DNA of 64,000 bases from Bradyrhizobium sp. CCGUVB1N3 (GTDB lineage: Bacteria > Pseudomonadota > Alphaproteobacteria > Rhizobiales > Xanthobacteraceae): positions 8,373,501 through 8,437,500 of the forward strand of contig NZ_JANADR010000001.1 in the NCBI RefSeq assembly GCF_024199925.1, given 5' to 3'. Positions 1-10,994 of the stretch are shown here, piece after piece. The notes under the pieces were generated by a model. The model saw only the letters and a list, made by a program, of their open reading frames with translations, was not told the DNA's origin and searched no databases. The position numbers and the translations under genes are program-made. Position 1 is the first letter of the stretch, and every line of letters begins with the position of its first letter.

Positions 1-2
1 TG

Positions 3-176
3 GCGGACGCCTTTCGTGCTCGCGTGATCGACGCCACCACCGAGAGCTTTGTGTTCGAGATCACCGGCAATACGGACAAGATCAACCAGTTTATCGACCT
101 GATGCGTCCCATCGGCCTTGTCGAGGTGTCGCGTACCGGCGTTGCCGCGATCGGTCGCGGGCCTGAAGGGATGTGA
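3..176 (+). CDS. ilvN: acetolactate synthase small subunit, C-terminal end (partial)
   Basis: The frame is open from the window edge and ends with 57 codons finishing in AAIGRGPEGM. The segment with F-V-F-E-I-T-G-N and F-I-D-L-M-R-P-I-G is typical of the C-terminal half of the regulatory subunit of acetolactate synthase, which gives the catalytic subunit its activity and valine feedback. The protein begins outside the window. ilvC, the next enzyme of the pathway, lies 2.4 kb downstream on the same strand, which supports the call. The methyltransferase start follows the stop by 3 nt. Confidence 0.85.
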   Translation, partial: ADAFRARVIDATTESFVFEITGNTDKINQFIDLMRPIGLVEVSRTGVAAIGRGPEGM

Positions 177-179
177 ACC

Positions 180-869
180 ATGCTGGCGCGCGACTGGTAC
201 TACAACGAACGCAACCGGATGGGCATCGCGCCCGCGGTCGCTTCGATCTACGACAACCACGATGACGCCGATCTGCGCGCGCGCGCCGCGCTGAAGATGC
301 TCGGCGTACAGCGCGGCTGGCGCATCGCCGACATCGGCTGCGGCAACGGCGTGCTCGCGACCGAGGCCGCGTTGATGGGTGCCGAGGTCGATGCCATCGA
401 CATCTCGCCGGCGATGCTGGCGCTCGCCGAGATCTATGCCCGCGACCGCAAGGCGCCTGTGCGCACGCAGTCGGCGGGCCTGCTCAGCTTCTCCTATCAG
501 CCGGACTCCTATGACCTGATCGTCAGCGAATTCACGCTGCATCACCTGCCGGATTTCTGGAAGGCGGTGGCGCTGTCGCGCATCTATCGCGCGCTGAAGC
601 CGGGCGCGAGCTTCTATTTGCGCGACATCGTCTTCGTCTCGATGCCGGATGCGGCCGAGCGCGACGTCGAGCAATGGGCCGACTTTCAGATCAAGAACCA
701 CGATTTTACGCGCGAGAGTGTCGTCACGCATATGCGCGACGAATACTCCACCTTCGGCTGGGTCATGGAGCGGATGCTGACCGACGTCGGCTTCACGCTG
801 GTCTCGGCCGACTACCACGCCCCCATGCACGGCACCTATCTGCTGCGCAAACCCAACCCCTCCACGTAA
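180..869 (+). CDS. class I SAM-dependent methyltransferase
   Basis: 229 aa cytosolic protein with a Rossmann methyltransferase fold. The SAM-binding motif I, DIGCGNG, sits at residues 51-57, followed by an acidic strand end (VDAIDIS) and the motif near residues 110-125 (YDLIVSEFTLHHL). The substrate cannot be told from sequence. Its start lies 3 nt after the ilvN stop, so it is probably co-transcribed with ilvN, but nothing ties it to branched-chain amino acid synthesis chemically. The best family description is Methyltransf_11/25-like small-molecule methylase. Confidence 0.8.
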   Translation: MLARDWYYNERNRMGIAPAVASIYDNHDDADLRARAALKMLGVQRGWRIADIGCGNGVLATEAALMGAEVDAIDISPAMLALAEIYARDRKAPVRTQSAGLLSFSYQPDSYDLIVSEFTLHHLPDFWKAVALSRIYRALKPGASFYLRDIVFVSMPDAAERDVEQWADFQIKNHDFTRESVVTHMRDEYSTFGWVMERMLTDVGFTLVSADYHAPMHGTYLLRKPNPST

Positions 870-933
870 GCGCCGGCGAGCAAGGCTGAACGACAAGAAC
901 ACGCAAGCAGAGCAGAGCCCGAAGAAGAACACA

Positions 934-1809
934 ATGAAGCCGGCCGACATCCTCATCGCCGTCATGGTGGCGATCGTCTGGGGACTTGCCTTCGTGGCGA
1001 GCCGGCTGGCGCTCGACGAATTGTCACCGGAGCTGATGACGGCGCTGCGCTTTTCGATTGCCGCGGTGCCCTGTCTGTTCATCCGCAAGCCAAAGATCGC
1101 CTGGCCGCTCCTGATCGCGATCAGCTTCACGCTGTTCCTCGGCCAGTTCCTGTCGCAGGCCTATGGCATCGCCCATGGCGTGCCGGTGGGACTCACGAGC
1201 GTCGTCGTGCAGAGCCAGGCGCTGTTCACCATCGGCTTCGCCGTGCTTGCCTTCGGCGAGCGGCCTGCTCCGGTGCAGACGCTCGGCATTGCCGTTGCCG
1301 CGGTCGGCCTTCTCTTGATCTGCGGCACCGTCGGCTATGATTTCAGCGTCGGCGCCTTTGCGGTGCTGATGATCTCGCCGATCTCTTTCGCGATCGGCAA
1401 TCTCCTGCTGCGTGGCGCCCGCGGCGTGCCGATGTTCGACCTGTTCGCCTGGCTGTGCCTGACGTCGGCGGTGCCGCTGTTCGCGCTGGCGCTGATCGCC
1501 AATGGTCCCGCGCCGACCTGGCAAGCGCTGACGCAGATGTCGCTGACGTCAGCCCTCTGCATGCTGGCGCTCGGCGGCGTCTCGACCAGCATCGCCTATT
1601 GGCTGTGGGGCCGGCTGCTGCGTGACTATCCGGCTGCGCAGATCGTGCCGTTCGCGTTGCTGGTGCCCTTCGTCGGCTCGGCCGCCTCCAGCATCGTGTT
1701 CGGCGAGCGGTTCGGACCCTTGCGGTTCGCTGGCATGCTGACCGTGATCGGTGGTATCGCGGTGATGCTGCTGGCCAAGCGCCCGCAAGTCCTGCCTAAG
1801 ACAGCGTGA
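934..1809 (+). CDS. EamA/RhaT-type DMT family transporter
   Basis: 291 aa, almost wholly hydrophobic, with about ten predicted membrane helices arranged as two EamA repeats (roughly 1-135 and 145-285). The first helix carries the A-I-V-W-G-L-A-F-V-A motif usual in the drug/metabolite transporter family. It is an inner-membrane exporter of small metabolites, possibly amino acids or their breakdown products. A LysE-type exporter begins 7 nt after its stop, so the two form a likely exporter pair between ilvN and ilvC. The substrate is unknown. Confidence 0.85.
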   Translation: MKPADILIAVMVAIVWGLAFVASRLALDELSPELMTALRFSIAAVPCLFIRKPKIAWPLLIAISFTLFLGQFLSQAYGIAHGVPVGLTSVVVQSQALFTIGFAVLAFGERPAPVQTLGIAVAAVGLLLICGTVGYDFSVGAFAVLMISPISFAIGNLLLRGARGVPMFDLFAWLCLTSAVPLFALALIANGPAPTWQALTQMSLTSALCMLALGGVSTSIAYWLWGRLLRDYPAAQIVPFALLVPFVGSAASSIVFGERFGPLRFAGMLTVIGGIAVMLLAKRPQVLPKTA

Positions 1810-1816
1810 GGTGAAG

Positions 1817-3566
<1,750 letters not shown>

Positions 3567-3576
3567 GGTTTGCGTT

Positions 3577-3621
3577 CCCCGGATGCAGCGCAGCACGAAG
3601 TGATGCGCTGCTGATCCGGGG
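3577..3621. repeat. palindromic interspersed repeat / likely ilvC terminator
   Basis: The arms CCCCGGATGCAGCGCA and TGCGCTGCTGATCCGGGG pair almost completely around an 8-10 nt loop, 11 nt after the ilvC stop. The adjoining stretch to about 3680 (GGGTCCCGGCTCTGCGGC to GTCCGGGACAC) is also self-complementary. Such sequences are abundant in Bradyrhizobium intergenic DNA. The hairpin may act as a transcription terminator for ilvC. Confidence 0.6.
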
Positions 3622-4171
3622 TCCATGGGTCCCGGCTCTGCGGCGCATCGCTGACGCGCTGCGTCGCGTCCGGGACACGAGAGCTGGATAACCGACGCGC
3701 TCCCGCGCCAAACCAAATCTTAAACCTTCGCGACTACAACCGCAGCGAGATCGCAGCACGCGGTCTCGCTCTTTCCTCCAGCGCCAAGCGCTGGTGCTTC
3801 ATGCAAATTCTTCGACGTTGATGCGCCGCCTGAAGACCAAGAACTGACGCTTAAAGCACATTCTTGATCTCGCGCGATTTCTGAGGCCTTCGCCTCACCC
3901 CCCGAATCCTCAAAAATCCAGCGACTTCAGAGTCTAAGATTCGGCTCTTCATCCGCACTGTGATCATTCGCGCGCATGCACGAAGACCGCTTCGCGTGGC
4001 ACATCGTCTTAAGAGTTGACGTCAGATCGATATTCTTGCCGGCCATCGCAGATGCGAGCAACGGGCTCCTAGCCTGCGGCGATCGACTTTGGGTGCGAGC
4101 TCGGCCAGAGGCACGCTGCCACCTCCCCGTAGGCGGGAGAGGGAGCGCACCTCCGCCGTGGCTAGCTGAAT

Positions 4172-4327
4172 GCCTACATCCCAAAACCCAAGCCCCACGT
4201 TAGCCGCCGCGCCGCTGAAGCCCGGCCCTACCACCACGGCGACCTCCGCCTGGTGCTGATCGACGCTGCGCTGCAACTGGCGGCCGAGGGCGTCGCCGGC
4301 ATCGCGAGGGCCACGCGCAGCGGATGA
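4172..4327 (+). pseudogene. TetR/AcrR regulator N-terminal remnant
   Basis: In the frame starting at 4172 the DNA reads ...ARPYHHGDLRLVLIDAALQL..., the hallmark first helix of TetR-family repressors, and then stops at 4325-4327 after about 15 more residues. There is no start codon with a ribosome site, and the helix-turn-helix and ligand domains are missing. It is the debris of a deleted regulator gene lodged between repeat elements. Confidence 0.6.
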
Positions 4328-4338
4328 CGCTCCCCAAT

Positions 4339-4449
4339 CCTCATGGTGAGGAGGCGCATAGCGCCGTCTCGAACCATAGAGGTCCGGCTGCTGCCAGTCC
4401 GGGCCTCGCCCTTCGAAACGCCCGCTTCGCGGGCTCCTCAGGGCGAGGG
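4339..4449. repeat. long palindromic interspersed element
   Basis: The element begins CCTCATGGTGAGG and ends CTCCTCAGGGCGAGG, with the internal pieces GTCTCGAACCAT and CCTTCGAAACGCCCGC. Overall it folds into a long imperfect hairpin. I recognise the pattern as a common Bradyrhizobium-type intergenic repeat. No coding potential. Confidence 0.55.
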
Positions 4450-4662
4450 ACTTGGAGTTTGGATCGGGACGCGGCGTGGGCCCCGTTCGCCGCCCGCTAA
4501 CATTAAGCGAAGGTCGGACGGCGCGGCGCGTTGCCTGCCCATGTCTGTTCCGTTACAGTTTTGTGACACGGCGCTCTCCGGCGGCGCCGGACGCCCTGGC
4601 CGCCAGCAGGCTGGCCAGACGGCTTGGCATCACCGCGCCGGATCGTGTTCAGCGTGTCGTCG

Positions 4663-6375
4663 ATGGCGTCCGCGCCCAACCCAGGTCCTTCCACCGCCAC
4701 CGCCGTGCTGGCGAGCGTTGCCGCGATCGGCATCTGGCGTCTGCTCGCCGTCGCCGCGCCGCATCTGGCCGCGCTCGCGCTGATGTACGAGACCGAGACC
4801 GATTTCGGCTCGCGCCTCGGCTTCGCGCTTGCCTGGGGCATCCTCAATTTCTTCTGGATCACGCTGCTCCGGCGCCCCGCGCTGTCGGGCGCGCTGTCGC
4901 TGACCATGGTCGTGGTGCTCGTGCTGTTGTCGCAGCTCAAGCACCACGTGGTGCAGATGACGGTCAACTTCATCGACCTGATGATGATCGACCGCGACAC
5001 CGTCGCCTTCCTGTTCACGATCTTCCCGAACCTGCGCTGGTCGGTGATCGGGGTCTGCCTCATCATCCTGCCGCTGATGTACGCGCTGTGGTGGCTCGAT
5101 CCGTTCCGCATCCGCCGCCTGCCGGCGTTCGCCTGCAAGCTCGCCTGCCTCGCCGCGCTGGTCGGCTATTCCCTTTATCATCCGGACGAAGCCTGGCGCG
5201 GCTATTACGACGACGGCTATCTCTCAAAATTCTTTCGCTCCGGCGTCACCGCGGTCTCAGACTTCGTGCAATACGGCTTCATGGAGTCGGCCGCGTCCAC
5301 CGGCGAGCATCTCAACATGCCGCTGGTCGATGCCTGCCACCCCGCGGGGCGGCGGCCGAACATCATCATGATCCATGATGAATCCAGTTTCGACATCCGC
5401 GCCGCGCAAGGCATCAAGGTGCCGCCCGGCTATGGCAGTCACTTCAAATCCTGGGACGGCAAGCAGCGCACCTTCCTCGCCGAGAGCAATGGCGGACCGA
5501 GCTGGTTCACCGAATACAACGTGCTCGCCGGCCTGTCGTCGCGCTCCTTCGGCCGTTTCGCCTATTTCGTGACGCGCATCGCCTCGGGGCGCGTCGAGCG
5601 CGGGCTGCCGCTCAGCTTGCGCCGCTGCGGCTATGACACGATGTCGCTCTATCCGGCCTACGGCGCCTTCATGAGCGCGCGCAGCTTCCAGATCACGACC
5701 GGCATCGAGCGCTTCTATGATGCGAAGGACCTCGGCGCGAAGGACGTCGAGCCGGACTCTTTCTTCTACGACAAGGCGCTCGAGCTGATGGGCGAGCGGC
5801 CGCCGAACAAGCCGCTGTTCAGCTTCATCTATCTCGGCGCCAATCATTTTCCCTGGGAGACACGCTTCCGTCCCGACCTGATGCCGGGCTGGCGCGCGCC
5901 GGGCAACACATCGTCGATCGACGAATATCTGCGCCGGCAGGCGATGAGCGCCGAGCAGTACCAGGCCTTTCTGGCCGGCCTGAAGAAGAGATTTCCGAAC
6001 GAGCCGTTCCTGATCGTGCGCTATGGCGATCATCAGCCGGAATTCGCGCCGCAGATCCTCGAGCCCGGGCTCGACGAAGGCAGTCTCGGCAAGAAGCTCG
6101 ACGACTATGATCCGCGTCTCTACGCCACCTACTATGCGATCGACGCCATCAATTTCGAGCCGGTGAGAAGCGACGCCGTGATGGACACGATTGACGGAGC
6201 CTATTTGCCGCTGGTGATCCAGGAAGCCGCCGGTATCCCGCTCGATCCGTCCTTCGCCGCGCAGAAGGACGTCATGCTACGCTGCAAGGGCATCTTCTAT
6301 GGCTGCAAGGACGGCCAGGAAGCGCGACGGCTCAATCGCCTGCTGATCAACGCCGGCATGATCCACGGACTATAG
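4663..6375 (+). CDS. LTA-synthase-like sulfatase / alkaline phosphatase superfamily membrane protein
   Basis: About 570 aa. The N-terminal ~180 residues carry four or five membrane helices. The remainder is a periplasmic sulfatase-fold domain: NIIMIHDESSFD supplies the metal-binding Asp/Glu and the nucleophile position, and RYGDHQPEF near the C-terminus supplies the late Asp/His metal ligands. Relatives transfer glycerol-phosphate or phosphoethanolamine to envelope polymers. A TTG at 4624 is in frame, but ATG 4663 precedes a more typical N-terminus. Its end faces the osmoprotectant importer genes with an 18-nt gap. The substrate is unknown. Confidence 0.75.
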   Translation: MASAPNPGPSTATAVLASVAAIGIWRLLAVAAPHLAALALMYETETDFGSRLGFALAWGILNFFWITLLRRPALSGALSLTMVVVLVLLSQLKHHVVQMTVNFIDLMMIDRDTVAFLFTIFPNLRWSVIGVCLIILPLMYALWWLDPFRIRRLPAFACKLACLAALVGYSLYHPDEAWRGYYDDGYLSKFFRSGVTAVSDFVQYGFMESAASTGEHLNMPLVDACHPAGRRPNIIMIHDESSFDIRAAQGIKVPPGYGSHFKSWDGKQRTFLAESNGGPSWFTEYNVLAGLSSRSFGRFAYFVTRIASGRVERGLPLSLRRCGYDTMSLYPAYGAFMSARSFQITTGIERFYDAKDLGAKDVEPDSFFYDKALELMGERPPNKPLFSFIYLGANHFPWETRFRPDLMPGWRAPGNTSSIDEYLRRQAMSAEQYQAFLAGLKKRFPNEPFLIVRYGDHQPEFAPQILEPGLDEGSLGKKLDDYDPRLYATYYAIDAINFEPVRSDAVMDTIDGAYLPLVIQEAAGIPLDPSFAAQKDVMLRCKGIFYGCKDGQEARRLNRLLINAGMIHGL

Positions 6376-6393
6376 CGTGACGCGCGCGGGTCT

Positions 6394-7953
6394 CTATCGC
6401 TTGCCGACTTTCTCCCACAGCCACTTTGCCACGACGTCGGGTGACGAGTTCGCATCGTTGCCGCTGGCGCGCAGATTGGCTTCGCGCATGTCGGCGATGT
6501 CGATCCGATCGATCAGCGGCTTCAGCGCGGCCTTGAGCCGCTCGTCGCCGGCACGCTTGGGAGCGAGCAGCAGAATGGCATCGTAGGGCGGGATCGCGTT
6601 CTTGGGGTCGTCGAGCGCCACGAGATCGTATTTCGCGATCAGGCCGTCGCTGGTGTAGCCCGCGATGACGTCGACCTCGCCGCTTGCGACCGCCGCATAC
6701 ATGAAATCGGGCTGCATCTGCCGCTGAGCTCGGAATGTGAGCCCGTAGGCATCGCGCAACGCCGCCCATTCCGGGCGCGAGAAGAACTCGTAGTCGGCGG
6801 CGATCGAGAGGTCTGCCGTATGCGCGGCGAGATCGGCGACGGAGTGGATACCAAGCGCCTCGGCGCGCTTGCGCGGCATCACCAGCGCATAGGCGTTCTC
6901 GAAGCCGAGCTCGCCGAGCAGCGTGATATTCTGCTTGGCGAGTGCCGTCTTCAGCTCGTCGATCAGCTCCTTGCGCGGCTTGATATCCGTGCGGTGCAAC
7001 TGGTTGGCCCAGAGCGTGCCGGAATAGTCGACATAGAGATCGATGTCGCCGACCTTCAGTGCCTCGAAGGCGACGTTCGAGCCGAGGCCCGAGCGCGTCG
7101 TCGCCGGCAGGCCAGCCGCCGCCAGGCGATCCCGGATCAGGGCCGATAGCACATATTGCTCGGCGAACGTCTTGGCGCCGACGACGTAAGCGGGCGACGA
7201 GCGTCCGAGCGAGGGCACGAGCGTCGCGGCGACCAGCGCCGCAATCCCGACGCCGCCAAGCGTCGTGCGCAGGCGGCTGCGATTGCGCAAGCCGGTTTCG
7301 ATCAGGCCGAGCAGTTGATCCACCGCGAGCGCCAGCACGGCCGAGGCAACGCAGCCGAACAGCACGAACACCCAGTTCTGGGTTTGCAGGCCGGCGAAGA
7401 TGTAGTTGCCGAGGCTGGTCTGCCCGATCGGCGTAGACAAGGTCGCCGTGCCGATCACCCAGACGGCGGCGGTGCGGATGCCCGCCATCATCACCGGCAG
7501 CGCCAGCGGTAGTTCAACCGTCAGCAGCGATTGCCGCGGCGTCATGCCGACGCCTTGGGCGGCTTCGAGCAAGGCGGGATCGATGCCGTTCAACCCGGTG
7601 ATGCCATTGCGCAGCACCGGCAGCATGGAATAGAGCGCCAGCGCCAGCATCGCCGGCAGGAAGCCGAAGGCGGAGAAGGTGACGCCGAACCAGGAGAGCG
7701 TCACGGAGGCCGCAAGCAGCAGGAGCGGATAGAACAGCGCGAGCAGCGCCAGCCCCGGCACGGTCTGCACGATGCTCGCGAGTGCGAGCAATATGTTGCG
7801 CGCGACCGGTCGGTTGCGGCAGAGGATCGCGAGCGGCAGGCTGACGATGAGCCCAAGCGCGAGTGCGGCCAGGCTCACCCGCACATGATTGCCGAGATAG
7901 TCCGGCAGATGCGACAGCGCCTCGCCCCAGCGCGGATCGGAGATCAGGCTCAT
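6394..7953 (-). CDS. osmoprotectant (glycine betaine/choline) ABC importer, permease fused to binding protein
   Basis: 519 aa. Residues about 1-215 form an OpuCB/YehW-type permease with an EAA-like loop near residues 130-150. After a linker and a further hydrophobic stretch, residues about 240-519 form an OpuAC-type substrate-binding domain (VVGAKTFAEQYVLSALI...). Permease-binding protein fusions are known in this family. The start overlaps the end of the ATPase gene by 4 nt (ATGA), showing translational coupling. It imports quaternary amines for osmoprotection or as a carbon/nitrogen source. Confidence 0.85.
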   Translation of the reverse strand: MSLISDPRWGEALSHLPDYLGNHVRVSLAALALGLIVSLPLAILCRNRPVARNILLALASIVQTVPGLALLALFYPLLLLAASVTLSWFGVTFSAFGFLPAMLALALYSMLPVLRNGITGLNGIDPALLEAAQGVGMTPRQSLLTVELPLALPVMMAGIRTAAVWVIGTATLSTPIGQTSLGNYIFAGLQTQNWVFVLFGCVASAVLALAVDQLLGLIETGLRNRSRLRTTLGGVGIAALVAATLVPSLGRSSPAYVVGAKTFAEQYVLSALIRDRLAAAGLPATTRSGLGSNVAFEALKVGDIDLYVDYSGTLWANQLHRTDIKPRKELIDELKTALAKQNITLLGELGFENAYALVMPRKRAEALGIHSVADLAAHTADLSIAADYEFFSRPEWAALRDAYGLTFRAQRQMQPDFMYAAVASGEVDVIAGYTSDGLIAKYDLVALDDPKNAIPPYDAILLLAPKRAGDERLKAALKPLIDRIDIADMREANLRASGNDANSSPDVVAKWLWEKVGKR

Positions 7954-8732
7954 GCCGCACCACCCTGCGGCAGCCGTTCGTTCAGTCGCGCGACCTGGCG
8001 CCGGGGCGTGCGCAACAACTCCAGCACATACGCGTCGCCGCTTCGGCCGAGCTCCGCCGGCGTGCCTTGCGCGAGCAGTTGTCCGGCGCGCATCACCGCA
8101 ATGCGGTCGGCAAGCAAGATCGCTTCCGTCATGTCATGGGTAATCATGACCGTGGTCAGGCCAAGTTCTCGATGCAGCGCGCGATAGTCTTCGCCGAGCG
8201 CGTCGCGGGTCAAGGGATCCAGCGCGCCGAACGGCTCGTCCATCAGCACGATGCGCGGACGCGCCGCGAGCGCCCGCGCCACCCCGACGCGCTGGCGCTG
8301 TCCGCCGGACAGGTCTTGCGGCAATCGATCGCGATGCTGGATACGGTCGAGCCGCACCAGGTCGAGCAGCTCGTCCACGCGTGCGGCAATCTCTCCCTGC
8401 GGGATGCCCAAAAGCTTCGGCGTGACGCCGATATTGTCCGCGACGCTCAGATGCGGAAACAGCCCGCCGCTCTGGAAGACGTAGCCGATGCGCCGTCGCA
8501 GCGCGACCGGGTCGACGCGGCTGATATCCTCGCCCTCGACCGTGATCGTGCCACGGTCGGCCTCGATCAGCCGGTTGGTCAGCCGCAGCAGGGTGGTCTT
8601 GCCCGAGCCGGAGCCGCCGACGATGGCCAGAAACTCGCCCTCGGCGACGTCGAGCGAAACGCCGTCCACGGCCACGACCGGGCCGAAGTTCTTCGCGACA
8701 TGCGCGTAGCCGATCACGGGTTTGGAGGCCAT
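7950..8732 (-). CDS. osmoprotectant ABC importer ATP-binding protein
   Basis: 260 aa ABC ATPase with Walker A GGSGSGKTT, signature LSGGQRQRVGVA and Walker B IVLMDEPFGALD, then the switch His in VMITHD. It pairs with the permease-binding protein fusion that overlaps its end. The upstream in-frame extension to 8918 lacks a ribosome site and coding character; ATG 8732 gives the normal N-terminus MASKPVIG. The regulatory CBS domains of some OpuAA homologues are absent. Confidence 0.88.
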   Translation of the reverse strand: MASKPVIGYAHVAKNFGPVVAVDGVSLDVAEGEFLAIVGGSGSGKTTLLRLTNRLIEADRGTITVEGEDISRVDPVALRRRIGYVFQSGGLFPHLSVADNIGVTPKLLGIPQGEIAARVDELLDLVRLDRIQHRDRLPQDLSGGQRQRVGVARALAARPRIVLMDEPFGALDPLTRDALGEDYRALHRELGLTTVMITHDMTEAILLADRIAVMRAGQLLAQGTPAELGRSGDAYVLELLRTPRRQVARLNERLPQGGAA

Positions 8733-8872
8733 CGGTACCGACCCAGCCTTGCACTCCCGCAAGGGGAGATTGATGGAGGCGACCCCGCATGCGTACCACG
8801 CTTGGCCGCTCGATTGAACTTGCCGGCGCAAGCGGCTAAGGCATCCCTCAAGTGCTGGGAGGAATTCGGCAG

Positions 8873-9688
8873 ATGACAACGCCCACGGCGGTGGCGCTCG
8901 AGGATACGAAAGTCGCATTCCGGCTGGGGGACGGGCGCGTCTATACGGCTGTTGAGCAGGCGCAGCTCACGGTCGGCCAGGGCGAGTTCGTCGCCATTGT
9001 CGGCCCGACCGGCTGCGGCAAATCTACACTGCTCAACGTCGCCGCGGGGCTGCTGAAGCCTGCCGCCGGCAGCGCCAAGGTGTTCGACCGGCCGCTCGCC
9101 GGGCTGAACCAGGACGCCGGCTATTTGTTCCAGGCCGATGCGCTGTTCCCCTGGAAAACGGCCATCGACAACGTTGCGATCGGCCTCGAGATCAAGGGTA
9201 CGCCCCGCGCCGAGGCGCTCGCACGCGCGCAAAAATGGCTGACCTCGGTCGGGCTCGGCGCGTTCGCGGGCCGCTATCCGCACATGCTCTCCGGCGGCCA
9301 GCGCAAGCGCGTGGCGCTGGCGCAGGTGCTCATCCGAGATCCAAAAATCCTGCTGATGGATGAGCCGTTCGGCCCGCTCGATGCCCAGACCAGGCAGGTC
9401 ATGGGCAATCTCCTGCTCGAACTCTGGAGCGCCGACCGCAAGGCGGTGCTGTTCGTCACCCATGACCTCGAGGAGGCGATCGCACTCGCCGACCGCGTCG
9501 TGATCATGTCGGCGGGGCCGTCCTCGCGCATCATCGGCGATTGGCGCGTCGAGCTGGCACGCCCGCGCGACATTTTCGAGGTGCGGCTGGACAAGGAGTT
9601 CCATGCGCTCCATCGCGAGATCTGGAGCGTTCTCAAGGACGAGGTGATGAAGGGCTACGCACAATCCACCCAGGCGGAGGCGGTCTGA
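8873..9688 (+). CDS. NitT/TauT-type ABC importer ATP-binding protein
   Basis: 271 aa ATPase of the SsuB/TauB/NrtD class. Walker A GPTGCGKST, signature MLSGGQRKRVALA, Walker B LLMDEPFGPLDAQT and the switch LFVTHDLEEA are all present. ATG 8873 is chosen because GGGAGG lies 8 nt before it. The stop overlaps the permease start (TGATG). Together with the permease and the binding protein at 11132 it forms an importer for an unidentified small organic or oxyanion substrate. Confidence 0.88.
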   Translation: MTTPTAVALEDTKVAFRLGDGRVYTAVEQAQLTVGQGEFVAIVGPTGCGKSTLLNVAAGLLKPAAGSAKVFDRPLAGLNQDAGYLFQADALFPWKTAIDNVAIGLEIKGTPRAEALARAQKWLTSVGLGAFAGRYPHMLSGGQRKRVALAQVLIRDPKILLMDEPFGPLDAQTRQVMGNLLLELWSADRKAVLFVTHDLEEAIALADRVVIMSAGPSSRIIGDWRVELARPRDIFEVRLDKEFHALHREIWSVLKDEVMKGYAQSTQAEAV

Positions 9689-10476
9689 TGTCGCGCCTCA
9701 CGCTGCTCTCGCTGCAATTGCTGGTCGCCGTGGTCGCGATCGTGCTGTGGCAGGTGCTCTCCACCGTTCCGGTGTTCGGAAAGATCCTGCTGCCGCCGTT
9801 CTTCTTCTCCAACCCGGCCGACGTGTTCAGCCAGATCGTCAAATGGTTCGCGAGCGGCGTGATCTGGAAGCATCTCTGGATCACGCTCTGGGAGTCGATT
9901 CTCGCTTTCGTGATCGGCTCGCTCGGCGGCGTGCTGGTCGGCTTCTGGTTCGCGCGGCAGCCGCTGGTCGCCGCCGTGTTCGATCCCTACGTCAAGATGG
10001 TCAATGCCCTGCCGCGCGTGGTGCTCGCGCCGATCTTCGCGCTGTGGCTCGGCCTCGGCATCTGGTCGAAGGTCGCGCTCGGCGTGACGCTGGTGTTCTT
10101 CATCGTGTTCTTCAACGTCTATCAGGGCGTCAAGGAGGTCAGCCGCACGGTGCTGGACAATGGCCGCATGCTCGGCATGAGCGAGCAGCAGTTGATGCGG
10201 CACGTCTATTGGCCCTCGGCGCTGTCGTGGATGTTCTCCTCGCTGCACACCTCCGTCGGCTTTGCCGTGGTCGGCGCCGTCGTCGGCGAATATCTCGGCT
10301 CTGCCGCAGGCCTCGGCTACCTGATCCAGCAGGCCGAAGGCGTGTTCGACGTTGCCGGCGTGTTTGCCGGGATGTTCGTGCTGTCGGCCTTCGTCCTCCT
10401 GATCGACATGGGCGTGACGATGGTGGAGCGCCGGCTTCTCGTGTGGCGGCCGACGGCCGCGGACGGGCGAGGCTAG
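9688..10476 (+). CDS. NitT/TauT-type ABC importer permease
   Basis: 262 aa inner-membrane protein with about six helices. The cytoplasmic EAA loop, G-M-S-E-Q-Q-L-M-R-H-V-Y-W-P-S-A near residues 165-185, contacts the ATPase. The start overlaps the ATPase stop by one base, so the two genes are translationally coupled. A GC-rich hairpin follows at 10494-10521. The cognate binding protein is probably the one at 11132, separated by an antisense cupin gene. Confidence 0.87.
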   Translation: MSRLTLLSLQLLVAVVAIVLWQVLSTVPVFGKILLPPFFFSNPADVFSQIVKWFASGVIWKHLWITLWESILAFVIGSLGGVLVGFWFARQPLVAAVFDPYVKMVNALPRVVLAPIFALWLGLGIWSKVALGVTLVFFIVFFNVYQGVKEVSRTVLDNGRMLGMSEQQLMRHVYWPSALSWMFSSLHTSVGFAVVGAVVGEYLGSAAGLGYLIQQAEGVFDVAGVFAGMFVLSAFVLLIDMGVTMVERRLLVWRPTAADGRG

Positions 10477-10493
10477 GGATGGTGCGATCGTTG

Positions 10494-10521
10494 CCGGACC
10501 CGCGCAGGGATGCGGGCCCGG
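10494..10521. terminator. bidirectional hairpin between convergent genes
   Basis: CCGGACCCGC and GCGGGCCCGG pair at 9 of 10 positions across an 8-nt loop. The hairpin lies between the ends of the plus-strand permease and the minus-strand cupin gene. There is no strong T-tract. Confidence 0.5.
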
Positions 10522-10544
10522 ACAAGTGTATGAGCCTTTCCAGC

Positions 10545-10994
10545 TCAGTCCAGAAGCTTGGTGTCGTCGGGCGCCTGCGGCGGTGTCTTGATCGCGATCG
10601 CCTTGACCTGGCCGCTGATCGGCTTGGTGCCGCCATGCGGCATCCCCTTGGGAATGATCACGAGGTCGCCCGGCTTCACCGTCACCTCCTTGTCGCCGAG
10701 CCAGATCGTCCCGGTCCCATCCAGGATATACTGGATCTCGTTGGTGTTGGGATGCAAATGCTTGGGCACGTTGCCGACCTGGATCGAGACGGTGGCGCCG
10801 TCTGCGGCCATGAACATCTTGGAGCGGTAGCCGACACTGTTCGCCGGCCCGAGCGCATCGCCCTCCATCTCGCCGGTGTGGATGAGTTGCGCGGTGATGT
10901 TTTCGGCAGCCCACGCCGGCTGCAGCAGGTAGGTCACGCCGCACCCTGCGGCGAAGGCGGCGGCGAGCGAGACGGCGGTTGCGATGCGGTTCAT
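10545..10994 (-). CDS. secreted single-domain cupin protein
   Basis: 149 aa. A signal peptide (MNRIATAVSLAAAFAAGCGV..., cleavage near AWA-AE) is followed by one cupin_2 barrel. Metal-ligand positions are visible in HLHPNTNEIQY and in the second motif around GDLVIIPKGMPHGG. ATG 10994 has a GGGAGAA ribosome site. It lies antisense inside an ABC importer cluster, between permease and binding-protein genes. Periplasmic cupins may bind or convert small ligands; whether this one serves the importer is a guess. Confidence 0.8.
   Translation of the reverse strand: MNRIATAVSLAAAFAAGCGVTYLLQPAWAAENITAQLIHTGEMEGDALGPANSVGYRSKMFMAADGATVSIQVGNVPKHLHPNTNEIQYILDGTGTIWLGDKEVTVKPGDLVIIPKGMPHGGTKPISGQVKAIAIKTPPQAPDDTKLLD

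Larger units (their letters stand above)
3567..4662. other. repeat-rich intergenic region
   Basis: Over 1 kb without an intact gene. It holds a strong palindrome right after ilvC (3577-3621), a GC-rich segment with CCTCCCCGTAGGCGGGAGAGGG-like dyad near 4120-4145, a TetR gene remnant (4172-4327) and a second long palindromic element (4339-4449). These look like different interspersed repeat families inserted next to each other. Short open frames here have neither ribosome sites nor recognisable products. Confidence 0.6.
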
